From positions 47,050,231 to 47,114,230 of the forward strand of contig OY998180.1 in NCBI GenBank assembly GCA_963921935.1: 64,000 nt of DNA. Reading direction: 5' to 3'. This document shows, one piece after another, positions 45,152 to 57,951 of this stretch. The DNA is from Galeruca laticollis. Its lineage: Eukaryota; Arthropoda; Insecta; Coleoptera; Chrysomelidae. The notes below the pieces were generated by a model, which was not told the origin of the DNA, ran no database searches, and was given only the letters and a program-made list of their open reading frames with translations. Every line of letters begins with the position of its first letter. Within the stretch, counting starts at the first letter, position 1. A program made the position numbers and the translations under genes.

Positions 45152-48100
45152 TTCACAACTATATTACAATGGAATCTAAACGGGTTATACGCCCATTTAG
45201 AAATGTTAAAAATTTTACTAGCCGAACAGTCCCCCTCAATAATATGTCTTCAGGAGACACGTTTCTCTAATAAGATCTACCACATAAATAATTATTCTTG
45301 CTTTTATAAAAATAGAGCAAACCAGTCTATTGCAAGCGGAGGCGTGGCTATTTACGTGAAAAATTCTATAGACGCAGTACCCATACAATTAAAAACGAAC
45401 TTCGAGGCTGTCGCTGTCTGCATCGATGGACCAACGAAATTATCTTTATGTAATATTTATTGCCCTCCAAACTCTTCACCCAGTTTGCAAGAGATTGAAG
45501 ATTTATTAACTCAACTCCCACTTCCAAGTCTTATAGTTGGCGACTTCAACGCCCATAATAATATTTGGGGATCAAAAAGCAACTCCCAATTTGGAAATAC
45601 ACTGGAACAAATAATTAACCAAAAAAATATAAATCTTATGAATGATGGTCGACCAACCAGATTTAATACGGCCACTGGCGCAGAATCGGCAATAGATCTC
45701 TCCCTTTGTGATCCTACTTTATCATTGATATTCAACTGGGACGTCCTGCAAGATCTTTACGATAGCGATCATTACCCTATCATTATTTATGGCAGCTCAG
45801 CAAATGAAGTCCCACCTCCGGAAAAATGGAACTTTAACTTAGCCAATTGGGGCTACTTCAATAATCTAATACTGAACAAACTCGGCAACAATTGTATCAC
45901 TGATATTCTGAGCTCAGATGTAGATGAGATGGTAGAAAAGCTTTCCGACATTATCATAACTGCTGCAGAACTTGCTATCGGAAGAACTAGAATTATCAAA
46001 AAACATCCAGCTGTTCCTTGGTGGAATAATCAATGTGCAGAAGCAACAAAGAACTACAAAAAGGCATTTAACAAATACAAGAAAATTAAGTCTCAGGAAA
46101 ATTTTATTCAATTTAAACGATTGAGAGCCCAAGCTCGATTAACGATAAAAAAGAGCAAACGAGATTCTTGGAAACACTTTATATCCAGTATTAACAATTC
46201 TACCCCATCCAAAATAGTGTGGAACAATATTAAAAAGATTTCTGGAGTGAACTACCAGTCCCACATAAATGTCCTAAAATATCAAAATAACACCGTCACT
46301 ACTCCTGAACAAATCTGTGAAACCCTCGCAAGATCATTTGAAAAACATTCTAGCGATAGCAACTACACAAACAAGTTTTTAAACTTCAAACGTATACAGG
46401 AACAAACCTTCGTAGAGCTAGAAGAAAATTCTCATGAACCAGTCAACGAACCAATAACATTGCAGGAATTAAATCACACAATACACTCATCAAAAGAAAC
46501 AGCAGCTGGACCAGATAATATTCCAATAACATTCCTCAAAAGACTCCCAAGTCTAGCCAAGGAACTGCTACTACATATTTACAATAGGATATGGACTAAC
46601 AATACCTTTCCTCAGATTTGGCTTAAATCTATTGTTATTCCAATGCATAAACATGGTAAACCCAAAACACTCACTAGCTCTTACAGACCAATCGCGCTCA
46701 CATGTGCAATGGGTAAGATTTTAGACAAAATCATCAATGACAGATTAATGTGGACTTTGGAAAGTTGAAATCTTCTTATTCCTGAACAAAGCGGCTTCAG
46801 AAAACGAAGATCAGCAATTGATATCTTAGTGGATCTAGAATCAGAAATACATGAAGCCTTTGCTAATAAACAATATGTGTTAGCAATTTTCCTTGATATA
46901 TCGAAAGCCTATGATACCGTTTGGCGTCACAAGATTATAAAAACATTAGAAAGCTGGTCCATAAGAGGAAATATGTTAAAATTTGTTTGCAACTTTCTGA
47001 AAAATCGCGTTTTTACGGTCAGAGCTAATGGCTCATATTCGCCTTTAAAAACCCAAACTAATGGGATACCACAGGGATGCTCCTTAAGTGTAACTCTATT
47101 TTTAATTGCTATAAATGATATCATCCAAAACTGTAATACGAATATTAAAGCTAGGCTATATGCAGATGACTTAGTAATATACTCGAGAGGACGGAACATA
47201 GCTTCATTGTATAACCAACTACAATATTTTCTAACTCAGTTAGAAAATTGGTCAGAAACTTCAGGACTACAATTTTCGGCACAGAAAACCAAAAGTTTGT
47301 TATTCACTAAACGCATCCCGGATATAGTACTTCCAAATCTTAAATTGTTTGAAAAATCTATTTCATATGTGGATGGAATTAAGTTCCTGGGAATGTTTTT
47401 CGATCAAAGTCTCACCTGGAAGAAACACATTCAAAATTTGAAACTTAAATGCCAAAGACCTAAATCTCATGCGAACAATATCCTCAAAAATGTGGGGAGC
47501 AGATAGCACAACGCTAACCAAGATATACAGATCCATCATCAGATCAAAATTAGATTATGGTGCCATCATCTATAATTCCGCTAAAAGGCACATAATAAAA
47601 CAATTGGACACTATTCAAAACAATGCCGTTAGAATTGCCTTAGGAGCATTTTGCACAAGCCCGGTTGACAGTATTCTATGCGAACTAGGTGAACCAGATT
47701 TATACCGAAGACGAATGTATCTAACTCTCAGCTATGCGGCATCTGTCGCAGCGATCCCGGAAAAACCCGTCCATCGAAACGTATTTGCAAATCGTTTCAG
47801 AAACATGTTTCAACTGCATCCGAGACTTGATCCCCCATACCATGAAAGACTATACTCTTACCAAAGCAAACTAAACATATCCTTACCTCTCCCTTACAAC
47901 CTCTGCTACAAACCATCCTTCCCTCCCTGGTGTTTCATCTCCCCAAGTTGTGACTCTAGTATGACTGAATTCAGTAAATCTACAATGAACCACTCAACGA
48001 TTAGGAAACTCTTCCAAAGTAAAATAAGCAATTACCAAAGCTATAAACATATATATACCGACGGTTCAAAAACTGAAGAAGGTGTGGGTGCATCCATGGT

Positions 48101-48877
48101 TCTGGAGAATATACAACACTCATTCACACTAGCGCCGACTAATTCCGTGTTTTCTGCCGAATTATATGCTATTTGGAAAGCAGTAGAATATGCGAATACG
48201 GAAAAAATAAACAAAACCTTAATATTAACCGACTCATTGAGCTCTCTCACAGCCATACAACAGTTCCAACATTTACATCCAATTGTCTCGTATATAAAAA
48301 ATGAACTTTTCACGGCTAATAACGCCAAACGGACAATTGAATTTATGTGGATCCCAGCACATGTGGGCATCGCACAAAACGAAAAAGCAGATGACCTAGC
48401 TAAAAGCGCTACGAAAAAGCAGATGACCTAGCTAAAAGCGCTACTTCCCAAAATGCCGAGATTGAGAATAAGACACCTCTTGCAGATCTCAAGCAATTTT
48501 ACAAAAACATTATTACCTCCGACTGGCAAATATACTGGAATAACTCATCATCCAAACTCTCTGAAGTAAAAGCATCAGTGAAAAAATGGAATAATAACCC
48601 AGCGAGCCGACGGCATCAAGTGATCTTAACCAGATTAAGAATTGGACATACATTCGCCACTCATTCACACATCATCACAAGAACAAACCAACCTGTATGT
48701 GAATCGTGTCAAAAGAACCTATCGGTAAAACATTTTCTTGTGGAGTGTCCGTCACTCAAGCCCGCGAGAACACAGTGGTCAATAGGATCTAACCTAAAGG
48801 TGGTGTTAGGGGAACAATGTAACGTTGAAAACTTGTGCGCATTCCTTAAAACGATTAACTTACTTGACAAAATTTAA
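45152..48877 (+). pseudogene. LINE ORF2: endonuclease, RT, RNase H, Zn domain
   Basis: The endonuclease begins TILQWNLNGL (45163) and has CLQETRF, SGGVAIYV, VGDFNAHNNIWGS, LMNDGRPTRF and DLYDSDHYPI (45742-45781). RT follows with AAGPDNIPITFL, SYRPIALTCAMGKIL, a premature TGA at 46766-46768, FLDISKAYDTVW, GIPQGCSLSVTLF and ARLYADDLVIYS (47149-47185). A frame change near 47480 leads to RNase H (IYTDGSKTEEGVGA, SAELYAIWKA, LTDSLSSLTA, WIPAHVGIAQNEKADDLA). A 32-bp tandem duplication at 48381-48444 then shifts the frame. The C-terminal Zn domain is 48578-48877 (CESCQ, KHFLVEC). Key catalytic residues are preserved, so decay may be recent. Confidence 0.9.
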
Positions 48878-49089
48878 GAAATAATTAGAAATGTAAATTG
48901 TACATAACTGTATTGTGTATGTATCTATATATTTGTATATGTAATGTATATGTATTGAATCGTTGAATAAATACAGCAGTCGCTAATAACCCTCTGGGTG
49001 GATGCGACTTTAAACATTAAAAAAAAAATACATTTTTAAATAAAGAACCCAGTTTTAATGGGTTCTCGGCACACTTTTTAGCTAAAAAA

Positions 49090-50275
49090 AATAATATCCT
49101 TAAGAACAACATCTTGCAATTGTATCATTAAATCTATTCACAAATTGGCTATAGAAAACCTAACAAACAAATATTGGCAATTCAAAAATAGTTCACCCTT
49201 AGCAGATGCTTACATTTATACCAATAATTTGGTGGAAAAAATACAAAATTTAAATTCTCCTTTTGACAGCAAACTTCCATACAACCTCATTATGTTTAGA
49301 CCAACTATCCTAAGGCCTGATTTCAATAATATACCAATTCATAACAACGCACTTGTGAAAAGTATTATATCCAACTAGGGAAATTATAATGTTATTTTCT
49401 GTGATGGTTCAAAAGTCTCAAACGAAACTGGTTGTGCATTTTCCATCTTAAACAGAAATGTATCCTATAAATTTCGAATAACAGATATGTGTTCCATTTT
49501 TACTGCAGAGGCATACGCCATTTTACAGGCGCTGGAGTGGGTAGAAAAAGAAAATGCAAATAATTCAATAATTTTCTCATATTCCCAGTCAGTCTTAACA
49601 GCTTTAGAAAAACAAAATTTAAGTACATTTTCAAATTATATGATTAATTTGATTAGACTGAAACTATATAACTTTACAAAACAAAACATAAATATAATCT
49701 TATCATGGGTAAAAGGACACGCGGGGGTAATCGGCAATGACAATGTCGATATCGCCGCAAAGGAAGCCACAAGTTTGGAAAATATAGATACAATATATAG
49801 AATCCCTGACATTACTAGTACCTTCAAAAAAGAAATAAGGAAAACTTGGGACAAAATTGGCTCGAATATAAACATAAATCCAATAACCATTACTTTCTTA
49901 TTCGCCCTAGCCTTCCAAATAAAATTCCCCATATACAGGACTACAGTGTCTCCAGACAATATTGCATATACGTTACCAGAATGAAATTAAATCATGGTGG
50001 CTTTCCATCTCACCTACATAAAATTGGTGTCCTACATTCCCCCCTCTGCTCATGTGACAACAGCTCGGTAGGAGATCTCAATCATTTAATTTTTCAATGC
50101 AACAAGTTTCACCGTTACAGATACATATTCCTACAAACTTGAAAAAGCGTGGGCATTTATATGCCAGTTAACATCACTATGCTACTACATTTAAATGATA
50201 AAAAGGTATTAGATGAAATAATGAATTTTATAAGAATAACCCAAATAAAATTTTGATTAGTAAAATTAGATTTAG
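49090..50275 (+). pseudogene. I-like LINE 3' fragment: RNase H and C-terminal domain
   Basis: From about 49100 the plus strand encodes the post-RT spacer (LAIENLTNKYWQF). Next is RNase H with FCDGSKVSNETGCAF after a stop near 49378, FTAEAYAILQALEWV and ILSWVKGHAGVIGNDNVDIA. A frame change near 49850 leads to the C-terminal Zn domain (LCSCDNSS, DLNHLIFQC) ending at about 50140. It is related to the 3' half at 9990-11457. It is 5'-truncated directly behind the poly(A) of the preceding LINE. A small hairpin, GAACCCA and its complement TGGGTTC, sits at 49046-49066. 50275-50650 is noncoding. Confidence 0.82.
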
Positions 50276-50689
50276 GTAAATACAGTCTTTTTTTGGCATT
50301 AGGAGTGGATCCATGCAGCCAGGAACACTGTTAATAAAATCGCAATAAGTATCCTATACGTTTGTAGCCATGCTTAAGGGTTACATCGACTATGAGGAAA
50401 GACAGGGTCACACGCTTCTCGCCTAGGGGTCAATCAAGGCATTATTCTAACAATACAGGTGGATCACGGATAGGAAGGTATATAAACATAAGGGAACAAA
50501 ACATAGGTATTAGCATCTAGCAATGGGCTTTCTAGATAAATATATTTGTCTTATTGATAAATTTGATGATTACATCAAAGACCTTTTTGTTATTGGTGAC
50601 CAAGAGGAATGGTATGTTAATTGGGAATTCAATCCCAAGTTCTCTCAAATCTCTTATTAGGATGTTGTTGTGAGTTTCGAATTTCTTGC

Positions 50690-53600
50690 ATTTATTTTAA
50701 GAAGATGTGGTCTAAGTCATTACACTCTTCACATAGATCAGATGTTATTACTTTGATTTTGTTGAGATGAGCGGGGTAAGATGCATGTTCGAATCGCATT
50801 CTTATTAAGGAGACCGTCTGTCTTCGGCTGTAAGGAGTGTTCCTGTACCAGCATTTTTTTGGAATGTATTTTTGTAACAAAGTATACTGTGAATGTTTGT
50901 TATTGCAATAGTTTTCCCAGTGTATGGTCCATTTTTTATACAAATTGTTTTTGCATATGTTAATGCAATCCGATAGGCAATTATTCTCAAAATATGCTTC
51001 TCCTGTGTCGATACTTTCTTTTGCTAAGATATCTACGTGCTCGTTTTGTTTTATGCCTATGTGAGCTTTAACCCAAGCCATTTTTATGTCGAATTTCCTT
51101 GAGGTGAGTTGTCCTCAGATGACTTGAATTTTGAAAATATACAGATGATATACAAGGGAGCTTGGATTGTTTGATTTCTTTATACTCTGTATGACGGATA
51201 GTAAGCCCGAAAATAATGTAATGTTTTTATGTTGGTTTTGAGCTGCTATGTATTCTAAGGCTTTCAATATTCCGTACGCCTCTGCGGTGTAAATCGAACT
51301 ATGAGAATTGATTTTGAACTTCTTTTCTATTTTTCCTTTGGGGATATAAAATGCACACCCAGTACCTAACCCATTCTTTGATGCATCAGTGTATACTGCC
51401 ATGTTACTTTCGTTATTATCTGTAATTCTTTCGAGTAAATTTTGATTATAAGGAGCAGTTGCAGAGTATTTCGGTTTATAATTTTTGGTTTGTTTTGATA
51501 TAATTCAAAGTATTTATCTCTCGTGTATTGCATCAATGTCGTGTTGCTCGTATTACGAAAACTTATACAATGTGGAGGAGAATTTTTTTTGATCCAGTAT
51601 GTTTTTGTCAAATCATTGCAGTTTAAAACAGATACTTTATGGATTAGTGGCGACTGTTTTAATTTGCATTTTAATATCATTGTTTCAGACAGGTATTCTC
51701 TTCTCAATTTTAGTGGCGGATCTTTTGCTTCCAGTCTGATAGCTTCGACAGGTGTAGATCTCATTGCTCCGATGCAAATTCTAAGAGCTTTATTCTGGAT
51801 AAGATCTAGTTGTTTTAGGTTTGAGTCATTTGCTGATCCGTACAGTATGCTTCCATAATCCATTATAGATCGGATGTAAGCTCTGTAGAACAAAAGTGCG
51901 ATATCTAGACTAGCTCCCCACCACGTCCTCGTAATCATTTTCAGGAAATTTATTGTTCTTTGTTCGTATGAGTTCTATGAATGGTTTCCATGTTAGCTTG
52001 CTATCCAGTACTATTCCTAAGTACTTGACTTCATCTTTGTATGGTAGTAGAGCATTACCTAATTGGATATTTTCAGGTTTTTGTACAATATGTCTAGAAA
52101 ATACGTTGATGCTTGACTTATGAGGCGCGATCTGAAGTCCTAGGTTCTGGATGGTGGTAATCAAAGGAATGAATGAGTTCTTTAGTTTCTGTAATCCACG
52201 ATCGTATTTCGTTTCCTGTGAGTATAAAACAATATCATCTGTATATTGTATTATAGTTGTTTCCTCTGTTATTGAGTGTAAGCAAGCGGTAAATATATTA
52301 AATAATAAGGGAGATAATGTTGACCCCTGAGGTAGTCCCAGTGAGGTATGTCGTGGTCCGATTAGGGAATTATTGTGTCTAATATATACTTTCCTATTTG
52401 ATAGCATTTGACATAGTAGGTTACAGATTCGTTCCGGGAAGTTCAATTCTTTCATTTTATATTTTAATATTGGGATGTTCACTGTATCGTAAGCACTTTG
52501 AAGGTCTAAGAATGTTGCAATTAAATATCCATTTTCTGAGAATGTGTTCTGTATATCTGTGGTAATGTGTGATGCAGCGTCAATTGTGCCGAATCCTTTT
52601 TTAAATCCATATTGGGTTATGGGTAATATTTGGTTCTGGTTTATCCACCACTCTAGTCGATTTTTGATTATTCTCTCAAAGGTCTTTAGAACACATGAGA
52701 CAAGCGATATTCCTCTGTAAGACTCAGGATCTTTCCCAGGCTTTAGAATTGGAATAATTATCACCTTTTTCCAATCTTGTATGTTGCAATTCCCGGTTGA
52801 CCATATTTCGTTAAATATTTCCAATAAAAGCATTTTGGCGTTTTTAGGTAAATGTAGCAGCATTGCATATTTAATGTCATCTTCTCCAGGTGCCGTATTT
52901 TTTGAAATATTGAGAGCATTATCTAATTCCCCAAATTCCAGGCTTCACTGGAAAATTTCTAGTGTATCTTCTGCTTGCTTTGCTGTTGTAATTTCCTTGG
53001 GATTTGATAGTACCATTGGGGGTGTAATTTTGTCTAAAAACGGTTCTACCCAGTTGTCATCTGTGGACTTGGTTCGGTTAGTTAGATTTCCTTTCATTTT
53101 TTTTGCTTGATTCCATATTTGAGCCATGGGCGTATTTTTGTTGAGGTTATTGCAATATGTAATCCAGGATTGTCTTGCCACTTTTCTTAGAATTATTTTA
53201 ATTTTGGCAGCCAGGAAGTTTTCCAGTGTGCTGGTATTTTTAAATTTTATCATTGACTTTTTCCTTGCCTGAATTGCTTCATCGCACTCAGCATTCCACC
53301 ACGGTGTTATTTTTCCACCTCTTGGTTTAAATGGTTTATTTATTGGGATAGAATTATTTGCTGAACTATTTATTCCTTCCATAAGGTATGAGTATTTCTC
53401 ATTGATGTTGCTAAAAATGGGATTGTCTTGTGTAAAGAAGTTGTCAATGTTCTGTTTATAAGATTTCCAATCGGCTTTTTTTATATTCCATCTGCTGGAG
53501 GGGTATATGGTACATTCTTTATCTTCAGTTTTATTTTTGACAGCGAGTTCCATTATGATTGGGTAGTGGTCTGATCCTAAGGTATCCGCGTGCGTTTTCC

Positions 53601-54232
53601 GGGTTATTTTACTGGATATATTAGGTGAGGAAAAAGTTAGGTCTACTGCAGATTTGTGTTCGTTGTGTTAGTCTAGTCGGTGATCCATCATTTAGAAGTA
53701 TTAGTTCTTGGTTGTCTATAATATTAGCTAGCTGTCTCCCTCTTTGGTCGTTTTTGTGCGATCCCCAGACTTCATGGTGGGCGTTAAAATCGCCTGCAAG
53801 AATAGCGGGAGAATTTATAGTAGTAAATATGTTTTCCCAATCGTTGCTGTTTATATTTATACCTGGCGGGCAGTACAAGGATAGTATTGATATTTTTAGT
53901 GATTTACATATTTCTATTCGAGCGGCACAAACTGAGATATGTTCATGGACATTCATATTTAAGTTTATTTTTTCGCCCTTCATGTGGTTTTTAAATAGGA
54001 TTGCTGTTCCTCCATAGCCATCCGCTCTATCTGCCCGAACGATGTGATACCCTGCAAATTTGATTTGTTTGTCCTGTTTAAACCAAGTTTCTGCTAAGAT
54101 CGCTATATCTACATTATTTTCTTTTAAGAATTTTATTAAACTATATCTATTTGCTACAGCGGAACGCGAGTTCCACTGCAAAATATTTATTGTATTGTTT
54201 TTATTAGCCATTTCGGAATTTGCTAAGTTCAT
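50690..54232 (-). pseudogene. I-like LINE ORF2: endonuclease, RT, RNase H, broken
   Basis: Endonuclease 54232-53621: ILQWNSRSAVANRYSL, AETWFKQDKQIKFAGY, DGYGGTAILFKNH, LAGDFNAHHEVWGS and LNDGSPTRL, with a frame break just before the DHxP motif. Linker 53553-52945 has TPWWNAECDEA. RT 52863-51910 has SYRGISLVSCVLKTFERII, YGFKKGFGTIDAA, FLDLQSAYDTV and GLPQGSTLSPLLFNI. At the catalytic box it reads IIQYTDDIVLYSQ (YTDD where YADD is usual). Then come 51938-51366 (thumb), 51402-51115 (RNase H, VYTDASKNGLGTGCAF, AEAYGILKALEYI) and 51081-50692 (MAWVKAHIGIKQNEHVDILA and a Cys pair). Four or more frame breaks. Confidence 0.87.
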
Positions 54233-54289
54233 ATTTTACGTAACCTATATCAATTTTTCCCAAGTCTTCAAAACTTGTTATATCATCTC

Positions 54290-55660
54290 ATATATCCTTT
54301 AAGATATTAAAAAGAGTGACTAATTGATCATCTTTATCACTGCATAAGTCAACTTCTATACTCGTTGTTTTTTGGCCTATTTGAATCGATTGCTCTGGTT
54401 CGAAGTTTCTAGGAAACATTGGAGGATGCATTTCCTCTCCGCGTGTATTCACCTTTCGTTTTTTAGGAGTATTGCTGAGAGGTGTTGGTGGAGTTGGGGG
54501 GTTTGTGTACGGTGGGAGGGTTATTTGTTTCATTTCTGGGATTTGATGTTTGGGATAATTGAATGTTAGGTCAGCGGCTATTATTATTATTTTTATTGTG
54601 GTTCATATTTTTGTTTGGAAGGGCGGGAAAATTTTCTGGAGTATTGATTAAGGTTTCAAAACTATTTAATAGTGTGACATTAGCATAGGAGTTACAAATG
54701 TTTGCTTTTGCCTCAAGAAAGGTAGTATTATTTTGTGCCATGTGTTCTTTTATTCTTTTTTGTTGTTCAAATGTAGGGCATGTTCTAGAAATCGATTTGT
54801 GATTGTTAACCTTACAATATATACAGAAAGTGTTTTCCGGAACATTGCATGTGTGATCGTCTTCTTTTATTTCACCACAATTTAAGCACCTATTAATGGT
54901 AGACCGACATTGTTTGGCCACGTGTCCATATCTTAAACAATTGTAACATTGTGTTACTTTTTGTACATAATTTTCTACTAGACATATTACACTATTTATT
55001 TTTATGTGCATTGACAAGGTATTACCCTCGAAAGTTACTAGGATTTTTTTGTTTTGGTATATAAATAATCTCTCCGTCTATATCTATTTTTTTAAACCTC
55101 CTAACTTCCGTGACTGTGCTCTTCGTAATGATATTTTTGAGTAAGTACTCTTCGTTAAAAATTGTATCGACTTCATTTATTACTCCTTTACGCTCCAATA
55201 AATTATTTGGAATAAATGCTTTTAAATTTTCATTATTAAGTTCTTTGTTATTAATTAAATTATTAGTTCCTAATTGCACTCGTACTCTATTGTTCCCTAC
55301 CTTTTGTATTCGTTTAATGTTAGATATTTTTAATTTTTGGTGTAAAATATGCCCTACGGCCATGTGATGTAAACAACCTATGTTATCAGTATTCAACTTT
55401 TCTATAAAAACATAAACGCTATCTGAATATAAATACCATTTGTTGATGTTGAATGTTTTGGGCTTTTGTGGATTGTCACCTGTTGCCGTACGGCGTTCGT
55501 CCTCTATACTGCTAGTATGATTATTAACTGGCATTGAATTAGGATTTTCGATCACTTGTGGTCCCATCTCGCTGTTATTTTTATTTTTATCGGGTTCGAT
55601 GTTGATATTCGAAAGATTATTTATGTTCCCCCCGCCGTCGGGGGGAAGATTTTCAGTCAT
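54290..55660 (-). pseudogene. I-like LINE ORF1 with CCHC knuckles, broken
   Basis: 55660-55022 is a hydrophilic N-terminal region followed by a globular part (YSDSVYVFIEKLNTDNIG, IKRIQKVGNNRVRVQLGTNN). A small frame break at about 55020 leads to 55017-54571 with three Cys/His clusters: CYNCLRYGHVAKQC, CLNCGEIKEDDHTC and CIYCKVNNHKSISRTC. A last part, 54533-54288, contains a basic PKKRKV segment that looks like a nuclear localisation signal. ORF1 proteins of this clade package element RNA. Confidence 0.82.
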
Positions 55661-55690
55661 CTTCTGTTACTTTCCACGCACTCTTGTTTT

Positions 55691-55895
55691 ACACTAATTT
55701 AAGTTTATTTCATGTAAAATTTACCAGTGATATTTGGTTTAAACGGATTGCTGTGTCGGACGTCTTTCACCTACAATTACCGGTACTCGCCTAAAAGGAG
55801 GCGTTAATATGTCACATCACAAAGATCGTAAATACAGTCTCTGTGGCAAATGGATTCGTTCCGATGCCATTTAACACCCCCACACACACACACAA
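55691..55895. other. Noncoding, includes short (CA)n
   Basis: Nothing recognisable apart from a short (CA)n run at about 55879-55894. Confidence 0.5.
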
Positions 55896-55896
55896 A

Positions 55897-56168
55897 AGCA
55901 GGCCTTATGTATTTAAGAGCTCCTAAATCAAGGAATATTTCAAGACCAATTTTGATTTTTTATATCCATTTTTTAGGGTACTTTACTCTTGTCGGTTTTG
56001 CTAATTAGAAAGTTGAGGGTGAATTTCTCGCGGTAAACGTTGAGCACTAAAATCAGACCTTATGTAATTCAAGAGCACCTTAAACAGGTAATATTTTAAT
56101 ACTAATTTTGATTTTTCACCACAATTTTTTAAGCTACTTTACTCTTGTTGGTTTTGCTCATGCATCAA
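55897..56168. repeat. Two diverged direct repeats, ~149-bp period
   Basis: The block CCTTATGTA-TTAAGAGC followed by TTTTGATTTTT and CTACTTTACTCTTGT-GGTTTTGCT is present at about 55905-56006 and again at about 56052-56160, with clear divergence. Probably old tandem repeats or two repeat fragments. Confidence 0.6.
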
Positions 56169-56199
56169 TTATGGGTAGTTTAGGGGTTAAGAGAGCGAG

Positions 56200-57385
56200 C
56201 TCAAAAATTAAAATTATATCATCTGTATCTTTTTGTCTTCGCTAGTCATATTTTTTGTGTCTGGATGTACAGGACAGTTATCAAGTAAAACTAGGGCCTT
56301 TACTTCAACGTTCAGGAATTGTTAAAACATCTATTTGATATCTTCTTATTTCTGGCATTGCGCTTTTATAGAACCAATCCATTGTGATGACTGAAGTGAA
56401 CTAAGTGCTTTTTGAATTGAAGTAGAGCACTGGTGGCTTGTCCATCACATTTTTTATTATCCGAGGCTTGTTACTTTGGGCACAACAATGGGGACACTCC
56501 TTACTAGTTTGTCTTCCAGGAGTCTTTTGTTCAGCTTTGTAGGCTTCGGTTGTGTCAGGTCAGGATCTCCAATAAAGCACGGTTTCATCATAATTATAAA
56601 GTTGTGACAGCTTGATTTTTTCTTTTTTTAAACTTCCTGAATAGTTCAACAGCTTCTTCATTTGCACTTAAGACTTTCCCCACAAATATTTTTGTTTTTT
56701 ATATTATGACGCCTTGTAAACCTAAACAACCAACCTGAACTAACTTTAAAGTGAATAACGAAGTTGGCAAAACCATTTATAAATGGCATTGTCCAGAGAT
56801 TGGTCTGAAGGTTGCTGCATTCTTTTCACTAAACTTGCCTCCTTTTCTACATTAAAATTGAGAACAAAATTTTTTAAACTGTTTTTTTCTTTCTTATGTC
56901 TGAGACTGTCTGTTTAGCTATTTGATATTCAGAACAAATGCTTGATACAGATGTACCCCTTTCAAGTTTGTTTATAATGCACAGATTATCCTTACTAGAA
57001 AGATATGTATGTTTTTACTTTTTATCTATCACTGGTTTATTTACCGACATTGTGACATTGTATAATGCATGTGTATTGCAGCAAATATAATCATGCACTG
57101 AAACACAAAAACTTAAACTCAACCTTCACACTCAAAGGTCCGGGTTGCAACTGAAGCAACAAGCATTGAATGGCAGTTAGTCAGCTATTAGTTGCTGACC
57201 GTAACTATGGTAACAGCTCATATGCCCCCTTTCTCCCCGACCACACCATTGGGCTTGCTTGCTACTAGTTTAGAATGGCTTATTCCAAATTTAGCTGAAT
57301 GTAATCTTTATAACCTGCAGTCAACTGGCTGTCCGGATTAAGAGAAGTCCGTCATAATAGGGATCGGATTAATGAGGTTCTACTG
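56200..57385 (-). pseudogene. Pogo/Tigger-type DNA transposon fossil
   Basis: The right terminus (57385 leftwards, minus strand) reads CAGTAGAACCTCATTAATCC, followed by a second TTAATCCGGAC, as in Tigger TIRs; TA follows at 57386-57387. The minus strand encodes a CENP-B-like helix-turn-helix (KDNLCIINKLERGTSVSSIC, about 57000-56920). After many breaks, QLYNYDET appears near 56590 (first catalytic Asp), then APG-type TPGRQTSKE and KPRIIKN--DKPPVLYFNSK (about 56480-56410). These belong to the DDE domain of Tigger/Jerky transposases. Stops and frameshifts abound, and the left terminus was not found. Confidence 0.75.
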
Positions 57386-57785
57386 TAGTTGGAGAATACC
57401 AAGGAGGTTTTAGAGTAGGGCAATCAACAGTTGATAAGATATTAACCCTTAAACTGATACAAAACAACAGTTGTGAACAAAATGTAGGATTAAATCTCCC
57501 CTTACGGCTAGATACATAGAGGAAAATATATATGAAGCATTTAAAAAAGTAGGAATACCGACAAAATTGAGATTTCTAGTAAAAATGACCCTGAACATCA
57601 CAAGCAATAAAATTTTAATGGAAAATGGCCTATTGGATGAATTTACAGTGGAAAAAGGACTAAGACGACCCTCTCTTAACTAACCTATTCAATTTAATAT
57701 TAGAAGTGGTAATAATAGAAAGTAAAATACAAACAACATGTTCTATCTTTCACCATAAAGCACAGTGCATTGTGTATGCAGATAA
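57386..57785 (+). pseudogene. LINE reverse-transcriptase fragment
   Basis: The plus strand encodes GEYQGGFRVGQSTVDKILTL (RT motif 2a region), after breaks IYEAFKKVGIPTKLRFLVKM, then a degraded GVRQGD-like segment and NLFNLILE. It ends in QCIVYADN at 57765-57785, the start of the catalytic YADD box with the second Asp changed. The sequence stops there at a poly(C) run, where the retrozyme-like repeats begin. It is a non-LTR RT of a clade different from the I-like elements. Confidence 0.72.
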
Positions 57786-57799
57786 CCCCCCCCCCCCCC
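57786..57799. repeat. Poly(C) run
   Basis: A homopolymer C tract marks the junction between the RT fragment and the first ~351-bp repeat unit. Confidence 0.95.
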
Positions 57800-57951
57800 G
57801 CCTGGTGTCGATGTTGGTTGATGTCCTGAAAACTCAGGATCTTCCAAATGAAGGCACAAATGAGCGTTTGGTTTCCCTGCTGAAATCCGTTGTTTTGTGT
57901 TTTCCCATGTTTCGATTAACATCATTGCTCCCAAATTTCACATCCTTATTT

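Larger units (their letters stand above)
43415..49028 (+). mobile_element. RNase H-bearing LINE, near full length, plus strand
   Basis: The element has a 5' UTR-like region (about 43415-43730), ORF1 pieces, overlapping ORF2 with endonuclease, RT, RNase H and C-terminal Zn domain, and a 3' UTR ending in a poly(A) run at about 49019-49028. It is diverged from, but clearly the same broad family as, the minus-strand LINE at 33.4-39.6 kb. Stops and frameshifts in both ORFs make it inactive. The exact 5' boundary is uncertain. Confidence 0.85.
50660..55690 (-). mobile_element. I-like LINE, nearly full length, minus strand
   Basis: ORF1 (55660 to about 54290) and ORF2 (about 54200 to 50690) are recognisable in order. 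The copy is broken by several frameshifts but has all domains: gag-like with three CCHC knuckles, endonuclease, RT, RNase H and C-terminal Zn region. It is the most complete I-like element in the window and helps identify the fragments at 9.99-13.6 kb and 49.1-50.3 kb. Exact ends are not visible. Confidence 0.85.
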
